A stretch of 64,000 nucleotides of DNA from Actinomycetes bacterium (GTDB lineage Bacteria > Actinomycetota > CALGFH01). Positions 19,059 through 29,767 of this stretch are shown here, piece after piece; positions within the stretch are counted from its first letter, which is position 1, and every line of letters begins with the position of its first letter. Below the pieces are notes generated by a model. It was given only the letters and a program-made list of their open reading frames with translations, searched no databases and was not told the DNA's origin. The position numbers were made by a program, and so were the translations under genes. The stretch covers positions 16,840 to 80,839 of the forward strand of contig DASYUT010000186.1 in NCBI GenBank assembly GCA_036000965.1. The letters run 5' to 3'.

Positions 19059-19643
19059 TCAGATCGGCGAGCAGGCGCCCTCGTCCGGTGGCGACGCCAG
19101 CAGGCCGAGTCGCTCCAGGGCCGCGGTGATGTAGGCGTGCTTGGCCTTGGAGAAGGCCACCGAGTTGGTCACCCCGCGGGTCACGATGTCGCGCTTGAGC
19201 GTGGCGTACCCGAGCCGCAGGCAGGGATCGGCCCGCAGGGCGTCACGGAAGCCGCGCATCGCTGCCACCTCCGGGCTGGAGGCGGGAACGACGTGGACGT
19301 GCACCCGGTACGGCTTGTCGCCGTGGCGGAGGACCCCCTGAAGCATGGGCCGGGTGGGCGGGAACGCCTCGCGGATGGTCTGGCGCTGGAAGCCGATGCC
19401 GACCAGGGCGTCGGCGATCTCGGGGATCTCCGCCTCGGGCGCCGGCACCAGCAGGTCGATCGTGCCCTTGCCGGCCATGCCAGGAACCGCCGAGCTGCCG
19501 ACGTGCTCGACGGCCGTGCCGGGACGGCACGCCGCAATCAGCCCGGCGAGCCGCTCGGCCACGGCCGCAGCCGCCGGGTCGTGCTCGCGGACCTCGACCG
19601 GGACGTAGTCGTACTGCTCGATGCAGCGCTCGTCGGCACGCAT
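19059..19643 (-). CDS. GrpB-family protein
   Basis: 194 residues of the GrpB family (UPF0157), a nucleotidyltransferase-fold group sometimes fused to dephospho-CoA kinase. The core motif is VEHVGSSAVPGMAGKGTIDLLV; the GSS and D.L pattern resembles the polymerase-beta-like active site. VHVHVVPASSPE and LRLGYATLKRDIV are also typical of the family. Its biochemical role is not established. The ATG at 19643 is chosen because it has GGGGGG upstream and starts just before the conserved region; a longer frame to 19721 adds an atypical leader. It stands between the orphan kinase and purD with about 300 bp of repeat-rich DNA upstream. Confidence 0.85.
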   Translation of the reverse strand: MRADERCIEQYDYVPVEVREHDPAAAAVAERLAGLIAACRPGTAVEHVGSSAVPGMAGKGTIDLLVPAPEAEIPEIADALVGIGFQRQTIREAFPPTRPMLQGVLRHGDKPYRVHVHVVPASSPEVAAMRGFRDALRADPCLRLGYATLKRDIVTRGVTNSVAFSKAKHAYITAALERLGLLASPPDEGACSPI

Positions 19644-19784
19644 GCGGAACCCCCCAGCGCCCCCTCTCGGCAGTGCGTCCCCGCGGGTGGCAGGCGGCAC
19701 CACGTGGGAAATATACCTCAAACACCGACAAACGAATCAAGGGCCCGCATCCGGTCGGACGGGTGGGGCCAGCCCATCTGGCGT

Positions 19785-19935
19785 GCAGAGGAGAGCCCGG
19801 GCGACCGCCCGCGGCTCCTGGGAGCCTGAGCGGCCGCGCAACCCCCTGGAGACCGCCCGCGCCCTCTGGAAGCCTGGGGCCACCCCGCGCCCCTGGAAGC
19901 GCCTCGGGCCACCGCGAGCGCCCCGGGCCCCGGAC
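19785..19935. repeat. Degenerate tandem array between GrpB-family gene and purD
   Basis: About four diverged units of roughly 30-35 bp follow the pattern GACCGCCCGCGCCCTGGGAGCCTGGGG-like. The best matches are at 19813-19848 and 19852-19882, with weaker ones to 19930. The rest of the 19644-19940 gap contains no open frame with coding character. Confidence 0.6.
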
Positions 19936-19940
19936 CCCGA

Positions 19941-21209
19941 TCAGCCGCCGGCGACGTCGCGGCGCCAGTGGGCACCCTCGAACCAGATCCGCTCCACCGC
20001 CTCGTAGGCCAGGGCCCGGGCTGCCGGGGCGCCGTGGCCGAGCGCGCTGACCGCGAGCACCCGGCCCCCGGCGGTGACCGTCCGTCCCCCGGGGCCCGCG
20101 CTGGTCCCGGCGTGGAAGACCTGCACCCCCGGGGCAGGCGCGGAGTCGAGCCCGTGGATCTCGAGGCCGCGACGGTAGGGGCCCGGGTACCCGCCGGAGG
20201 CGAGCACGACGGTCACGCAGGCGCGTGGGTCCCACGCGAGCCGGACGCCGGCCAGGCGCCCCGGAGGGCCGGCCGTGGCCCGCAGCAGCCCGGCCAGGTC
20301 GCTGGCCAGCCTCGGCACCACCACCTGGGTCTCAGGGTCACCGAAGCGGCAGTTGAACTCGATCACCTTCGGCCCAGTGGCGGTCAGGACCAGCCCGGCG
20401 TAGAGCAGGCCCTGGTAGGGGGTGCCGCGGCGGGCCAGCTCGGCCACGGTCGGCTCGAGGATCGTGGTCCGCACCTGGTCGACGAGGGCGTCGGGCACGT
20501 CGGCGAGCGGCGAGTAGGCGCCCATGCCACCGGTGTTCGGACCGGTGTCGCCGTCCCCGACCCGCTTGTAGTCGCGGGCGGGCGCGAGGGGGACCACGGT
20601 CTTCCCGTCGCTGAGCGCGAACAGGCTCGCCTCCAGCCCGTCGAGGTGCTCCTCCAGCAGGATGCGGGCGCCGGCCTCGCCGTGGACCCCGCCCAGCAGG
20701 GCGTCCTCGACCGCGGCCCTGGCCGTGGCGTGGTCGCCGGTGACCGTGACCCCCTTGCCGGCGGCCAGGCCGTCGGCCTTCACCACCCAGGGCGGGCCGA
20801 AGTCGTCGAGCGCCTTGACCGCGGCGGACGCGTCGGTGAACGCCTCGGCCGCCGCGGTCGGGACCCCCGCGGATGCCATCACGTCCTTGGCGAACGCCTT
20901 GGAGCCCTCGATCCGGGCAGCGGCTGCGGTGGGGCCGAACACGGCCAGGCCCTGCCTGGCGAGCACGTCGGCCACCCCGGCGACCAGCGGCGCCTCCGGG
21001 CCGATCACGGTCAGGTCGACCGCCTCGCGAGTGGCCCAGGCGGCCAAGGCGGCGCCGTCGGTGACCGGGACCCCTGGCACGTTCTGGGCCACCGCGGCCG
21101 TGCCGGCGTTGCCGGGCACGGCGAACAGCCGCTCGACCTCAGGGCTGGCCGCGAGCGCGGCGAGCAGGGCGTGCTCCCGCCCACCGCCACCGACGACCGC
21201 GACGCGCAC
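19941..21209 (-). CDS. purD: Phosphoribosylamine-glycine ligase
   Basis: 422 residues, standard PurD length. It makes GAR from phosphoribosylamine, glycine and ATP in purine synthesis. Visible motifs are the N-terminal VVGGGGREHALLAAL, the ATP-grasp core VVKADGLAAGKGVTV, LLEEHLDGLEASLFALSDG, the PNTGGMGAYSP loop and EFNCRFGDPETQVVVPRL. The GTG at 21209 lies three bases after the purA stop, so purA and purD form an operon. The gene order purA-purD is separated from purE-purB-purC by about 3.5 kb carrying unrelated genes. The last dozen residues reach the edge of a repeat array. Confidence 0.96.
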   Translation of the reverse strand: MRVAVVGGGGREHALLAALAASPEVERLFAVPGNAGTAAVAQNVPGVPVTDGAALAAWATREAVDLTVIGPEAPLVAGVADVLARQGLAVFGPTAAAARIEGSKAFAKDVMASAGVPTAAAEAFTDASAAVKALDDFGPPWVVKADGLAAGKGVTVTGDHATARAAVEDALLGGVHGEAGARILLEEHLDGLEASLFALSDGKTVVPLAPARDYKRVGDGDTGPNTGGMGAYSPLADVPDALVDQVRTTILEPTVAELARRGTPYQGLLYAGLVLTATGPKVIEFNCRFGDPETQVVVPRLASDLAGLLRATAGPPGRLAGVRLAWDPRACVTVVLASGGYPGPYRRGLEIHGLDSAPAPGVQVFHAGTSAGPGGRTVTAGGRVLAVSALGHGAPAARALAYEAVERIWFEGAHWRRDVAGG

Positions 21210-21212
21210 CGC

Positions 21213-23860
<2,648 letters not shown>

Positions 23861-23865
23861 ATCCG

Positions 23866-24306
23866 CTACCTCGCTGTCACGTAGTCCGCCACGCTGGTCG
23901 CCCAGATGCCGGCGAAGGTGAGGAACAGGGCCGTGCCGATCCAGGGCAGCAGGTCGTCGCCCCTCCGCAGCACCCGCAGGAGCGCGAACTTGGCCGCCAG
24001 GATCACCAACACCAGCGTCCCGAACACCGAGTGCAGCAGCACGCGGGTCGGCGACGTGGGGCCCGCCGGTCCGGCCACGCAGGACACGGCGACCAGCACC
24101 GCCACCAGCACCGCCCCCCGGCCGACGATGCGGTGGGCCCGGGCCGCGGCGCCGGGGCTGACCGACGGGAACGGCGTCACCCCCCACAGCCGTGCGGCGA
24201 GCAGGACCTGCAGCCCGGCCAGGCAGAACACCACGGTCGAGCCGACGACCTTCCACAGCAGCAGGTTGTTGCCGGTGAGGTCGTTCAGCAGACCGATGAC
24301 GTCCAC
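23866..24306 (-). CDS. Four-helix membrane protein in the cupredoxin cluster
   Basis: 146 residues with four predicted transmembrane helices: about 17-38 (VVGSTVVFCLAGLQVLLAA), 62-82 (GRGAVLVAVLVAVSCVAG), 90-110 (LHSVFGTLVLVILAAKFAL) and 120-140 (WIGTALFLTFAGIWATSV). Histidines in ARAHRIVGR and LLHSVFG sit at the ends of helices 2 and 3 and could ligate a haem in the manner of small cytochrome b561-like proteins; this is inference. I do not assign a family name with confidence. It lies between the three-domain cupredoxin (6 bases) and the single-domain cupredoxin (10 bases), so a joint role in membrane-linked electron transfer is the simplest reading. Confidence 0.7.
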   Translation of the reverse strand: MDVIGLLNDLTGNNLLLWKVVGSTVVFCLAGLQVLLAARLWGVTPFPSVSPGAAARAHRIVGRGAVLVAVLVAVSCVAGPAGPTSPTRVLLHSVFGTLVLVILAAKFALLRVLRRGDDLLPWIGTALFLTFAGIWATSVADYVTAR

Positions 24307-24316
24307 GCGTCCTCCT

Positions 24317-24700
24317 TCACCCGGAGAGCAGGATCTTGGCCTTCATGCTCGGATGGATCGTGCAGATGTAGTCGAGCGGCTGGCTGACGACGAGCTTGAA
24401 GGACTTGCCCGGGTTGATCGTTCCGGAGTCGACCCCCAGGGCTTCAGCGGTCACCGTGTGCGGCGCGACGTCGCGGTTCTCGAACAGCACCTCGGTGCCT
24501 GGGGGGACGGTCAGCGTCTCTGGCGCGAACGCGACGTTCTCCATGCTGACCACCGGCGCGGCAGCGCCCACCGCCTCGCCAGCGGACGCCGCGGCGCGCT
24601 TGGCCGGGCGGTTCTCCCTGACCATCGCGGCCGGGCCCGCGACGGCGAGCGCAAGGAACCCGATGACGATGCCGACCCACACCACGCGCCTTGCGTCCAC
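24317..24700 (-). CDS. Single-domain cupredoxin, membrane-anchored or secreted
   Basis: 127 residues. An N-terminal helix (about 6-25, VVWVGIVIGFLALAVAGPAA) serves as signal or anchor. One cupredoxin domain follows with the four copper ligands of the plastocyanin type: histidine in APHTVTA, then CTIHPSM giving Cys, His and Met. The start is the GTG at 24700, preceded by a GGGGGGCTGGG stretch; a longer frame adds an Arg-rich leader that looks non-coding. It is first in the minus-strand cupredoxin operon. Function as a periplasm-equivalent copper electron carrier is inferred from the ligands. Confidence 0.85.
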   Translation of the reverse strand: MDARRVVWVGIVIGFLALAVAGPAAMVRENRPAKRAAASAGEAVGAAAPVVSMENVAFAPETLTVPPGTEVLFENRDVAPHTVTAEALGVDSGTINPGKSFKLVVSQPLDYICTIHPSMKAKILLSG

Positions 24701-25093
24701 CCCAGCCCCCCACGTCCAGCGGGTGTGCCAACCGTCTCCAAGCGAGCGGCGGCGCCGGCACCAAGGCGCTCGCCTGGCGGCGGTGCCAGCCACCGTCGCT
24801 CCGGCACCGAGTGCGGTACCCGACGACTTCTAAGGGATGCAAGCGCCCGGTGTCAACGTCGGAAAACTCATGATCTGGCGGGCCTGACCGCCCGGACGCC
24901 CATGGTCCACAGGCGGGTGAGGCTCCGGGCAAGCTTCCGGACCGCCTCTGGGCGGCGCCCGCCTACCCGGGCTCCTGCCCGTAGGCTGAGGCCTGCTCCG
25001 GCGCGGTTCGCGCGGTTGAAGCGCCAGCTGCCGCGGTAGTACCGGCCGCGATGGCTCGGTCTGGTTGGGCCGTGGAGGATTCGGGAGGCGTTC
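24701..25093. other. Gene-free stretch between cupredoxin operon and mscL
   Basis: These 393 bp separate two divergent genes. I see no convincing reading frame, repeat array or RNA structure; the composition is GC-rich with scattered short inverted repeats. It should hold the promoters of both the cupredoxin operon and mscL, but no clear -35/-10 pair stands out. Confidence 0.5.
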
Positions 25094-25537
25094 ATGCGGG
25101 TGCGGACCTGGAGCACCGAGTTCAGGCAGTTCCTGCTGCGGGGCAACGTGATCGACCTCGCAGTCGGCATCGTGGTCGGGGCCGCGTTCAACGAGGTGGT
25201 CCAGTCCTTCGTGAAGGGCCTGCTCACGCCGCTCATCGCGGCGATGTTCGGCGAGCCCGACTTCAGCAGCCTCTCGTTCGCCATCAACGGGTCGAAGTTC
25301 CAGTATGGGCTGTTCACCAACGCCCTGATCTCGTTCCTGCTGATCGCGTTCGCCGTCTTCTTCTTCGTCATGAAGCCGGTGAACGCCCTCATGTCGCTCT
25401 CCCGGCACCGCGAGCCACCCGACCCCAACACCCGCAAGTGCCCCGAGTGCCTGAGCGAGATCCCGCTGCAGGCCCGCCGCTGCGCCTTCTGCAGCGCAGA
25501 GGTCGGAGCGGTCGGCCCAGCCGCCACCGAGCGCTGA
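25094..25537 (+). CDS. mscL: Large-conductance mechanosensitive channel with C-terminal zinc ribbon
   Basis: 147 residues. The N-terminal amphipathic helix and first pore helix (FRQFLLRGNVIDLAVGIVVG, VGAAFNEVVQSFVKGLLTP) are typical MscL. The second helix is at about 76-93 (NALISFLLIAFAVFFFVMKP). The homopentameric channel opens under membrane tension to release solutes during osmotic downshock. The C-terminus carries a zinc-ribbon-like motif with Cys116, Cys119, Cys130 and Cys133 (CPEC...CAFC), which many MscL proteins lack. The ATG at 25094 follows GGAGGATTCGGGAGGCGTTC. It is monocistronic as far as can be seen. Confidence 0.95.
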   Translation: MRVRTWSTEFRQFLLRGNVIDLAVGIVVGAAFNEVVQSFVKGLLTPLIAAMFGEPDFSSLSFAINGSKFQYGLFTNALISFLLIAFAVFFFVMKPVNALMSLSRHREPPDPNTRKCPECLSEIPLQARRCAFCSAEVGAVGPAATER

Positions 25538-25615
25538 GTCGGGGAGGCTCCCGCGCCTGCGTCCCGGGTCGCCGCACCGGACGGCCGGCGACCGGGACCT
25601 CCTTCTTCCCGTCGG

Positions 25616-25643
25616 TTGACACCAGGAGCAATACTTGCATCAT
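25616..25643 (+). promoter_or_regulatory. Candidate promoter of the RbpA-like gene
   Basis: A consensus -35 TTGACA at 25616-25621 is followed after 16 bases by CATCAT at 25638-25643, matching TATAAT at four of six positions. This would give a leader of roughly 35 bases before the ATG at 25687, which has AAGGAG upstream. The -10 match is modest. Confidence 0.4.
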
Positions 25644-25686
25644 CACCCAACCGACATGACCGCTTCGCACCGAACAAGGAGCAGCG

Positions 25687-26007
25687 ATGAGCGACAGCCG
25701 GTACCGCCTCCCGGCGGAGTTCGACCGGTTGCAGGCGCCGTCCAGCGCCTACGCCCCACGCCACGTCGTCACCTACCTGTGCACGCGAGAGCATCTGGTC
25801 TCGGTCCCGTTCGCGGCCGACGCCGAGGTGCCCGAGACGTGGGACTGTCGCTGCGGCAAGCCTGCCACCCGGGTCAGTCCCACAAGCACCGAGCCGGCCA
25901 CCCGGGTCAGCCCCACGCCCGCCGAGCCGGCCACCCGGGTCAGCCCCACGCCCGCCGAGCCGGCCAGCCAGGTCGAGGCCGGGGAATCCACCGCGCCCGC
26001 GACGTAG
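25687..26007 (+). CDS. RbpA-like protein lacking the sigma-interaction domain
   Basis: 106 residues. The middle, APRHVVTYLC...HLVSVPFAADAEVPETWDC (residues about 23-55), matches the core domain of RbpA, the actinobacterial RNA-polymerase-binding protein. After CGKPA the protein does not continue with the basic linker and sigma-interaction helix (THWDMLLERR-like) of RbpA. It has three copies of an 11-residue unit PATRVSP..[AT]E and a short tail instead. CRCGKP keeps a Cys pair that with the upstream LCT could bind zinc. The ATG at 25687 has AAGGAG. It may be a shortened RbpA paralogue able to touch RNA polymerase but not sigma, or a degenerate copy. A full-length rbpA may exist elsewhere in the genome. 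Confidence 0.75.
   Translation: MSDSRYRLPAEFDRLQAPSSAYAPRHVVTYLCTREHLVSVPFAADAEVPETWDCRCGKPATRVSPTSTEPATRVSPTPAEPATRVSPTPAEPASQVEAGESTAPAT
25861..25959. repeat. Three in-frame 33-bp repeats in the RbpA-like gene
   Basis: Units at 25861-25893, 25894-25926 and 25927-25959 encode PATRVSPTSTE, PATRVSPTPAE and PATRVSPTPAE. Units 2 and 3 appear nearly identical at the DNA level. The 33-bp period matches the duplication inside clpB. Confidence 0.92.
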
Positions 26008-26019
26008 CGAGGCCGGCGT

Positions 26020-26120
26020 CCGGCGACTGGCGGCCGGCGTGCCGGGCGGCGCGGTCGTGGGCGCGGCCGGCGACTGGCGGCCAGCGTGCCGGGCGGCGCG
26101 GTCGCGGTCGTGGGCGCGGC
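26020..26120. repeat. 47-bp tandem duplication upstream of the reductase gene
   Basis: A unit beginning CCGGCGACTGGCGGCC at 26020 is repeated at 26067 with a period of 47 bp. The second copy carries a six-base insertion near its end. Together they occupy most of the gap between the RbpA-like gene and the reductase gene. Confidence 0.85.
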
Positions 26121-26148
26121 CAGCGGCCAGCGGCCGTAGCATTGCCGG

Positions 26149-27318
26149 ATGGACGGCCGGCTCTGGGACCTGATCGTGGTCGGCGCCGGCCCGGCTGGCG
26201 CGGCCGCCGCCTTGCAGGCACGGCTAATCCGGCCCGGCGCCGCCGTGCTGCTCCTGGACAAGGCCGCCTTCCCCCGCGACAAGGCCTGCGGGGACGGCAT
26301 CGCGCCCCACGGCGTCGACGAGCTGGCCGCTCTGGGGGCTGCCCACGCGCTCGAGGGCTACCCGCCCATCCACTGGCTGCGCATCCGCGCGCCTGGCGGG
26401 GATGAGGTCACAGGGCGACCGTCCCGTCCCAACCGGGTGGTCCCGCGCCGGGTGTTCGACGCCCGCCTGGTCGAGACGGCCGTGGCCGGAGGTGCCGTCC
26501 TCGCCCAGGAGCGCGTCCGCTCGGTCGAGGAGCGACCCGGCCGCGTGGTGGTCAACGGCGAGCTGGCGGGGCGAGCCTTGGTGGGTGCCGACGGCGCCAA
26601 CTCGGCCGTGCGGCGCCTCCTCGGCGTCCCCGCCAACCCCCCGGGGGACCTCGCCATCGCCGTCCGCGGCTACGCGCCCGCCGGGCCGGGCCCGCTCGAG
26701 CAGTACATCGGCTGGGTGCCCGACGGGTGGCCGGCGTACGTCTGGTCGTTCCCGACCGGAACCGGGCTGGCCAACGTCGGCTACGGCCTGCTCCGCAGCC
26801 GCTTCACCGGCGGCCGGGCTGAGCTGTCCGAGCGGCTCCGCAGGCTGCTGCCAGAGGCGCAGCCCGACGAGGCGAGCATCCGCGCCCACCACCTGCCCTT
26901 CTCCACCCACCGGCCCCGGCCCGGCCGGGGCCGGGTGCTGCTGGCGGGCGACGCGGCGTCGCTGGTCAACCCGCTCAGCGGCGAGGGGATCTACTACGCG
27001 CTGGCCTCGGGACGGCTGGCGGCCTGCGCCGCTCTGCTCGCCACCGAGGACCCCGCGGCCGCCTACCGGCGGCTGCTCACGCAGGCGCTCGGGCGCCATT
27101 TCCGGCACTCGACCGTGCTGGCGCGGGCGATCCGTTCCCAGCGCCTGGCCTCGGCGGCCATGCTCGCCTCGGGCGCGTCCCCGGCACTGTTCGACGCGCT
27201 GGTCGAGATGGGCCTGGGCCAGGCCCGGCTGACCCCCGGCCTGCTCGCGCGGCTCCCCGTGGCGTACCTGCGCGCCCGCGTCACCGCCGCTCCCCACCCC
27301 GCGGATGCCCAGCGCTGA
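26149..27318 (+). CDS. Geranylgeranyl reductase family FAD-dependent oxidoreductase
   Basis: 389 residues. The N-terminal FAD-binding motif is DLIVVGAGPAGAAAALQAR, followed by LLLDKAAFPRDKACGDGI, a hallmark of the geranylgeranyl reductase/ChlP group. The second FAD motif is VLLAGDAASLVNPLSGEGIYYAL. These enzymes saturate double bonds in isoprenoid chains of lipids, chlorophyll or menaquinone; the substrate here is not evident. A paralogue at 54876-56012 shares the layout, including GDAASLVNPL.GEGIYY. TAGCAT at 26137-26142 lies six bases before the ATG, so the transcript may be leaderless; no Shine-Dalgarno sequence is seen. Confidence 0.88.
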   Translation: MDGRLWDLIVVGAGPAGAAAALQARLIRPGAAVLLLDKAAFPRDKACGDGIAPHGVDELAALGAAHALEGYPPIHWLRIRAPGGDEVTGRPSRPNRVVPRRVFDARLVETAVAGGAVLAQERVRSVEERPGRVVVNGELAGRALVGADGANSAVRRLLGVPANPPGDLAIAVRGYAPAGPGPLEQYIGWVPDGWPAYVWSFPTGTGLANVGYGLLRSRFTGGRAELSERLRRLLPEAQPDEASIRAHHLPFSTHRPRPGRGRVLLAGDAASLVNPLSGEGIYYALASGRLAACAALLATEDPAAAYRRLLTQALGRHFRHSTVLARAIRSQRLASAAMLASGASPALFDALVEMGLGQARLTPGLLARLPVAYLRARVTAAPHPADAQR

Positions 27319-27437
27319 GGAGCTGTGATCAGGGAGCCGCCGGGTCCCGCGACCGACGGACTGCGCCACCCACTGCCGCGAGCAAGCGGCAGGCTTCGAC
27401 TTCCGTCGGCGGGCCCTCGCCTTCCTGACGACCCTGG

Positions 27438-28232
27438 TCAGCGCCGGGCCGCACGGCCGGAGGCGGCCCGGCGGCCGCCGGCTCCCGGCGCGCGCTGGCC
27501 GGAGGGTGGGAGGCGGTCGGACGCGGCAGCGGCGATGGCCGCCACCGCGTCCGGGCCCAGCCTGGCCGGACCGCCGGCCAGGGTCCGGGCGACCCGCCGG
27601 GGGGCGACGAGCAGCACGTCCTCGACCATCAGCTCCCGCTGCGGGAGCACCCAGAGTCCATGCACGCACCAGACCGGCCGGGCCACCACCCGGAGCGGGC
27701 CGAGCACGTCGGTGAGCGCCTGGTTGACCGATCCCACCGCGGAGCGGGTGGGGCCGAGCAGCGAGGCCAACGGATGCTCGCCATAGACCCAGCCGACCCC
27801 CGGCCGCCAGTCGAGCAGCCGGCGCAGGTTCTTCGACTCGACCACGAACACGCCGGTCGGGCCGATCACGAGATGGCCGATGCCCGCTCGGCACCCGGGC
27901 GCGGCACGATCGTGCAGGACCTGCCAGCCGTGCTCGGCGAGGCGGTCGAGCAGCATCGCGGTCCGGCGCTCCCCCCGTGCGACCTGGCGCCAGGCACGCG
28001 GCACGGCGGGACGCCCCCGCTGCAGCGAGCTCCAGACCCAGACGGCGAGGGCGCCGCCCAGCAGGGCGAGCACGATCACCGCGCCGCCCGGGGTGACGCG
28101 GGTCAGCATCACCCCGGCGGCGTACGCTGCGGCCGGGCTCAGGGCCATGCGCCACGACTGCCGGGCGGCGGCGGCGAGCCGCCGGTGCTCGGCCCGCGCC
28201 GTCCGGCTGGTGGGGTGCCGCACCACTTGCAT
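27438..28232 (-). CDS. NERD-domain membrane protein
   Basis: 264 residues. Two hydrophobic segments near residues 28-70 (ALSPAAAYAAGVMLTRV, GGAVIVLALLGGALAVWVW) anchor it. The C-terminal part has a NERD (nuclease-related) domain: ARGERRTAMLLDRLAEHGW, then GIGHLVIGPTGVFVVESKN with the conserved D/E-x-K core reading ESKN. NERD domains are related to restriction-endonuclease-like folds and often occur in signalling or stress proteins; activity here is unproven. The usual acidic residue before the strand is in GIGHLVIG, where many members have DIDHVVI, so catalysis may be lost. The ATG at 28232 has GGGGAGGGGCGAGG upstream. Confidence 0.78.
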   Translation of the reverse strand: MQVVRHPTSRTARAEHRRLAAAARQSWRMALSPAAAYAAGVMLTRVTPGGAVIVLALLGGALAVWVWSSLQRGRPAVPRAWRQVARGERRTAMLLDRLAEHGWQVLHDRAAPGCRAGIGHLVIGPTGVFVVESKNLRRLLDWRPGVGWVYGEHPLASLLGPTRSAVGSVNQALTDVLGPLRVVARPVWCVHGLWVLPQRELMVEDVLLVAPRRVARTLAGGPARLGPDAVAAIAAAASDRLPPSGQRAPGAGGRRAASGRAARR

Positions 28233-28474
28233 CGCCTCGCCCCTCCCCGTCGCATGCCTAGTCCGAATCGAGGATTTCGGGGATAGTAAGGGCAACTACC
28301 GACCCTCATGCAAACCGGGCGGTCAGCGGCCCTTCCGCTACGGCGGCACAGGCAGCCTGAGGTCGTGACGGCCTCGGCCCGACCATGGCACCGGCGCTGT
28401 CGCGGGGCCGAGGGGAGCTCGCTTCCCCGGTGACAGATGGCCTCCCGGCGGGTGCCTGGCTGGCGACCCCCGCG

Positions 28475-28765
28475 TCAGTTCGGCAACAGCAGCAGTATCG
28501 CCTGGAGGGACACGGCGTAGGCGATCAGCGTCTGGGCCTTGAACAGGCGGAGGAACGCCTTGCGGGCCTTGAACAGCGCCCGCAGGGCCAGCACGACCAG
28601 GAGCACGACCACGAGCTCGAGGACCACCCGGGCGAAGGTCGGCACGTGGACAGGCAGCCGGAAGCCGAGCAGCGCGGCGAGGTAGCCGAGCATCGCGAAC
28701 AGGTAGACCCCCACGACCCCGGGGTAGATGGGCCAGATCGAGCGGCGGTAGGTACGGCCGGGCAT
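28475..28765 (-). CDS. Small membrane protein, unknown
   Basis: 96 residues with three hydrophobic segments: about 10-32 (PIYPGVVGVYLFAMLGYLAAL), 42-62 (FARVVLELVVVLLVVLALRAL) and 75-95 (TLIAYAVSLQAILLLLP). A positive linker RALFKARKAFLRLFKAQ joins the last two. I do not recognise a family. TACAAT at 28772-28777 (minus strand) ends six bases before the ATG, and there is no Shine-Dalgarno sequence, so it is probably expressed from a leaderless transcript. It follows gluD by 62 bases but likely has its own promoter. Confidence 0.6.
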   Translation of the reverse strand: MPGRTYRRSIWPIYPGVVGVYLFAMLGYLAALLGFRLPVHVPTFARVVLELVVVLLVVLALRALFKARKAFLRLFKAQTLIAYAVSLQAILLLLPN

Positions 28766-28827
28766 GCGGTCATTGTACGCATCGGCCCATCGCCCGGAAC
28801 CTGCCAGCGAGGCCGGCCGCCTCTGGG

Positions 28828-29721
28828 CTAGCGGCGGCCGGCGGCGGCCTCGCTCTGGGCCTCGAGCACGGCCAGGTCCTCGATGCCGCTGACCTCGACC
28901 GCGCCCGCGCGGTAGCGGCGGCGCTGCCGGACCTCGAGCCACCGGGCGAGCCGGGAGAGCGAGAAGTTGACAGCGACATAGATGGCGGCCGCCACCAGCA
29001 GGCCCTGCAGGAGCGACCTGGGCTCGACCTCGCCGATGATCTGGGCGCGCCTGAGCAGCTCCTCGTAGGGAAGCACGAACCCGAGCGAGGTGTCCTTGAG
29101 CAGGGTGATGAGCTGGCTGACCAGCGCTGGCACCATGCGCCGGATGGCCTGCGGGATGACCACGTACAGCATCGCGCTCCAGTAGCCCAGCCCGATCGCG
29201 TAGGCCGCCTCGGTCTGCCCCCTGTCCAGGGAGAGGATGCCGGCGCGGAAGATCTCGCCGAGGACGGCGCCGTTGTAGGCGACCAGCGCGATCACCAGGA
29301 TCCACAGGGCGTCCAGGTTGATGCCGTACTTCGGCAGCAGGCGGGCGGTGAAGAAGATCAGCAGCAGCAGCGGCACGGCCCGGAACGTCTCGACGTAACC
29401 GCCGGTCAGCCAGCTCGTCGGCTTGTTCCTGGCCAGCCGGCCGAGAGCGAGCACTGCCCCGAGGATCACCGCGAAGCCCATCGCGAGGGCGGCCGCCTTG
29501 AGGGTGTTGAGCAGCCCCTCGCCCAGGAACCGCCAGACCTCGCCGTGCGTGAACAGCTCCCAGCGCTCGGCGTCGAGCTGCCCGTTGTCGGCGAAGCGGC
29601 GCAGGGCGACGTAGACCAGCAGGGCCAGCACCACGCCGGCCCCGATCGAGCCGAGCAGGATCCGGCGGCGGGCGCGCGGCCCGATCGCGTCGTACAGGAC
29701 GGCGCCGCCTCTGGCGCTCAT
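28828..29721 (-). CDS. gluD: Polar amino acid ABC permease, GluD type
   Basis: 297 residues with about five transmembrane helices. The polar-amino-acid permease motif is visible in TFRAVPLLLLIFFTARLLP and in the EAA loop YNGAVLGEIFRAGILSLDRGQTEAAYAIGLGYW. It forms a membrane heterodimer with GluC for import of glutamate or another polar amino acid. The ATG at 29721 has GAGGAGGACGCGG upstream. It is the last gene of a gluA-gluB-gluC-gluD-ordered operon, which matches the classic actinobacterial glutamate uptake locus. Its C-terminal cytoplasmic extension of about 35 residues is longer than in many relatives. Confidence 0.9.
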   Translation of the reverse strand: MSARGGAVLYDAIGPRARRRILLGSIGAGVVLALLVYVALRRFADNGQLDAERWELFTHGEVWRFLGEGLLNTLKAAALAMGFAVILGAVLALGRLARNKPTSWLTGGYVETFRAVPLLLLIFFTARLLPKYGINLDALWILVIALVAYNGAVLGEIFRAGILSLDRGQTEAAYAIGLGYWSAMLYVVIPQAIRRMVPALVSQLITLLKDTSLGFVLPYEELLRRAQIIGEVEPRSLLQGLLVAAAIYVAVNFSLSRLARWLEVRQRRRYRAGAVEVSGIEDLAVLEAQSEAAAGRR

Positions 29722-29767
29722 TGCCGCGTCCTCCTCTTGCACCAGGTTCCGAGTGCGCCCGCACGCC

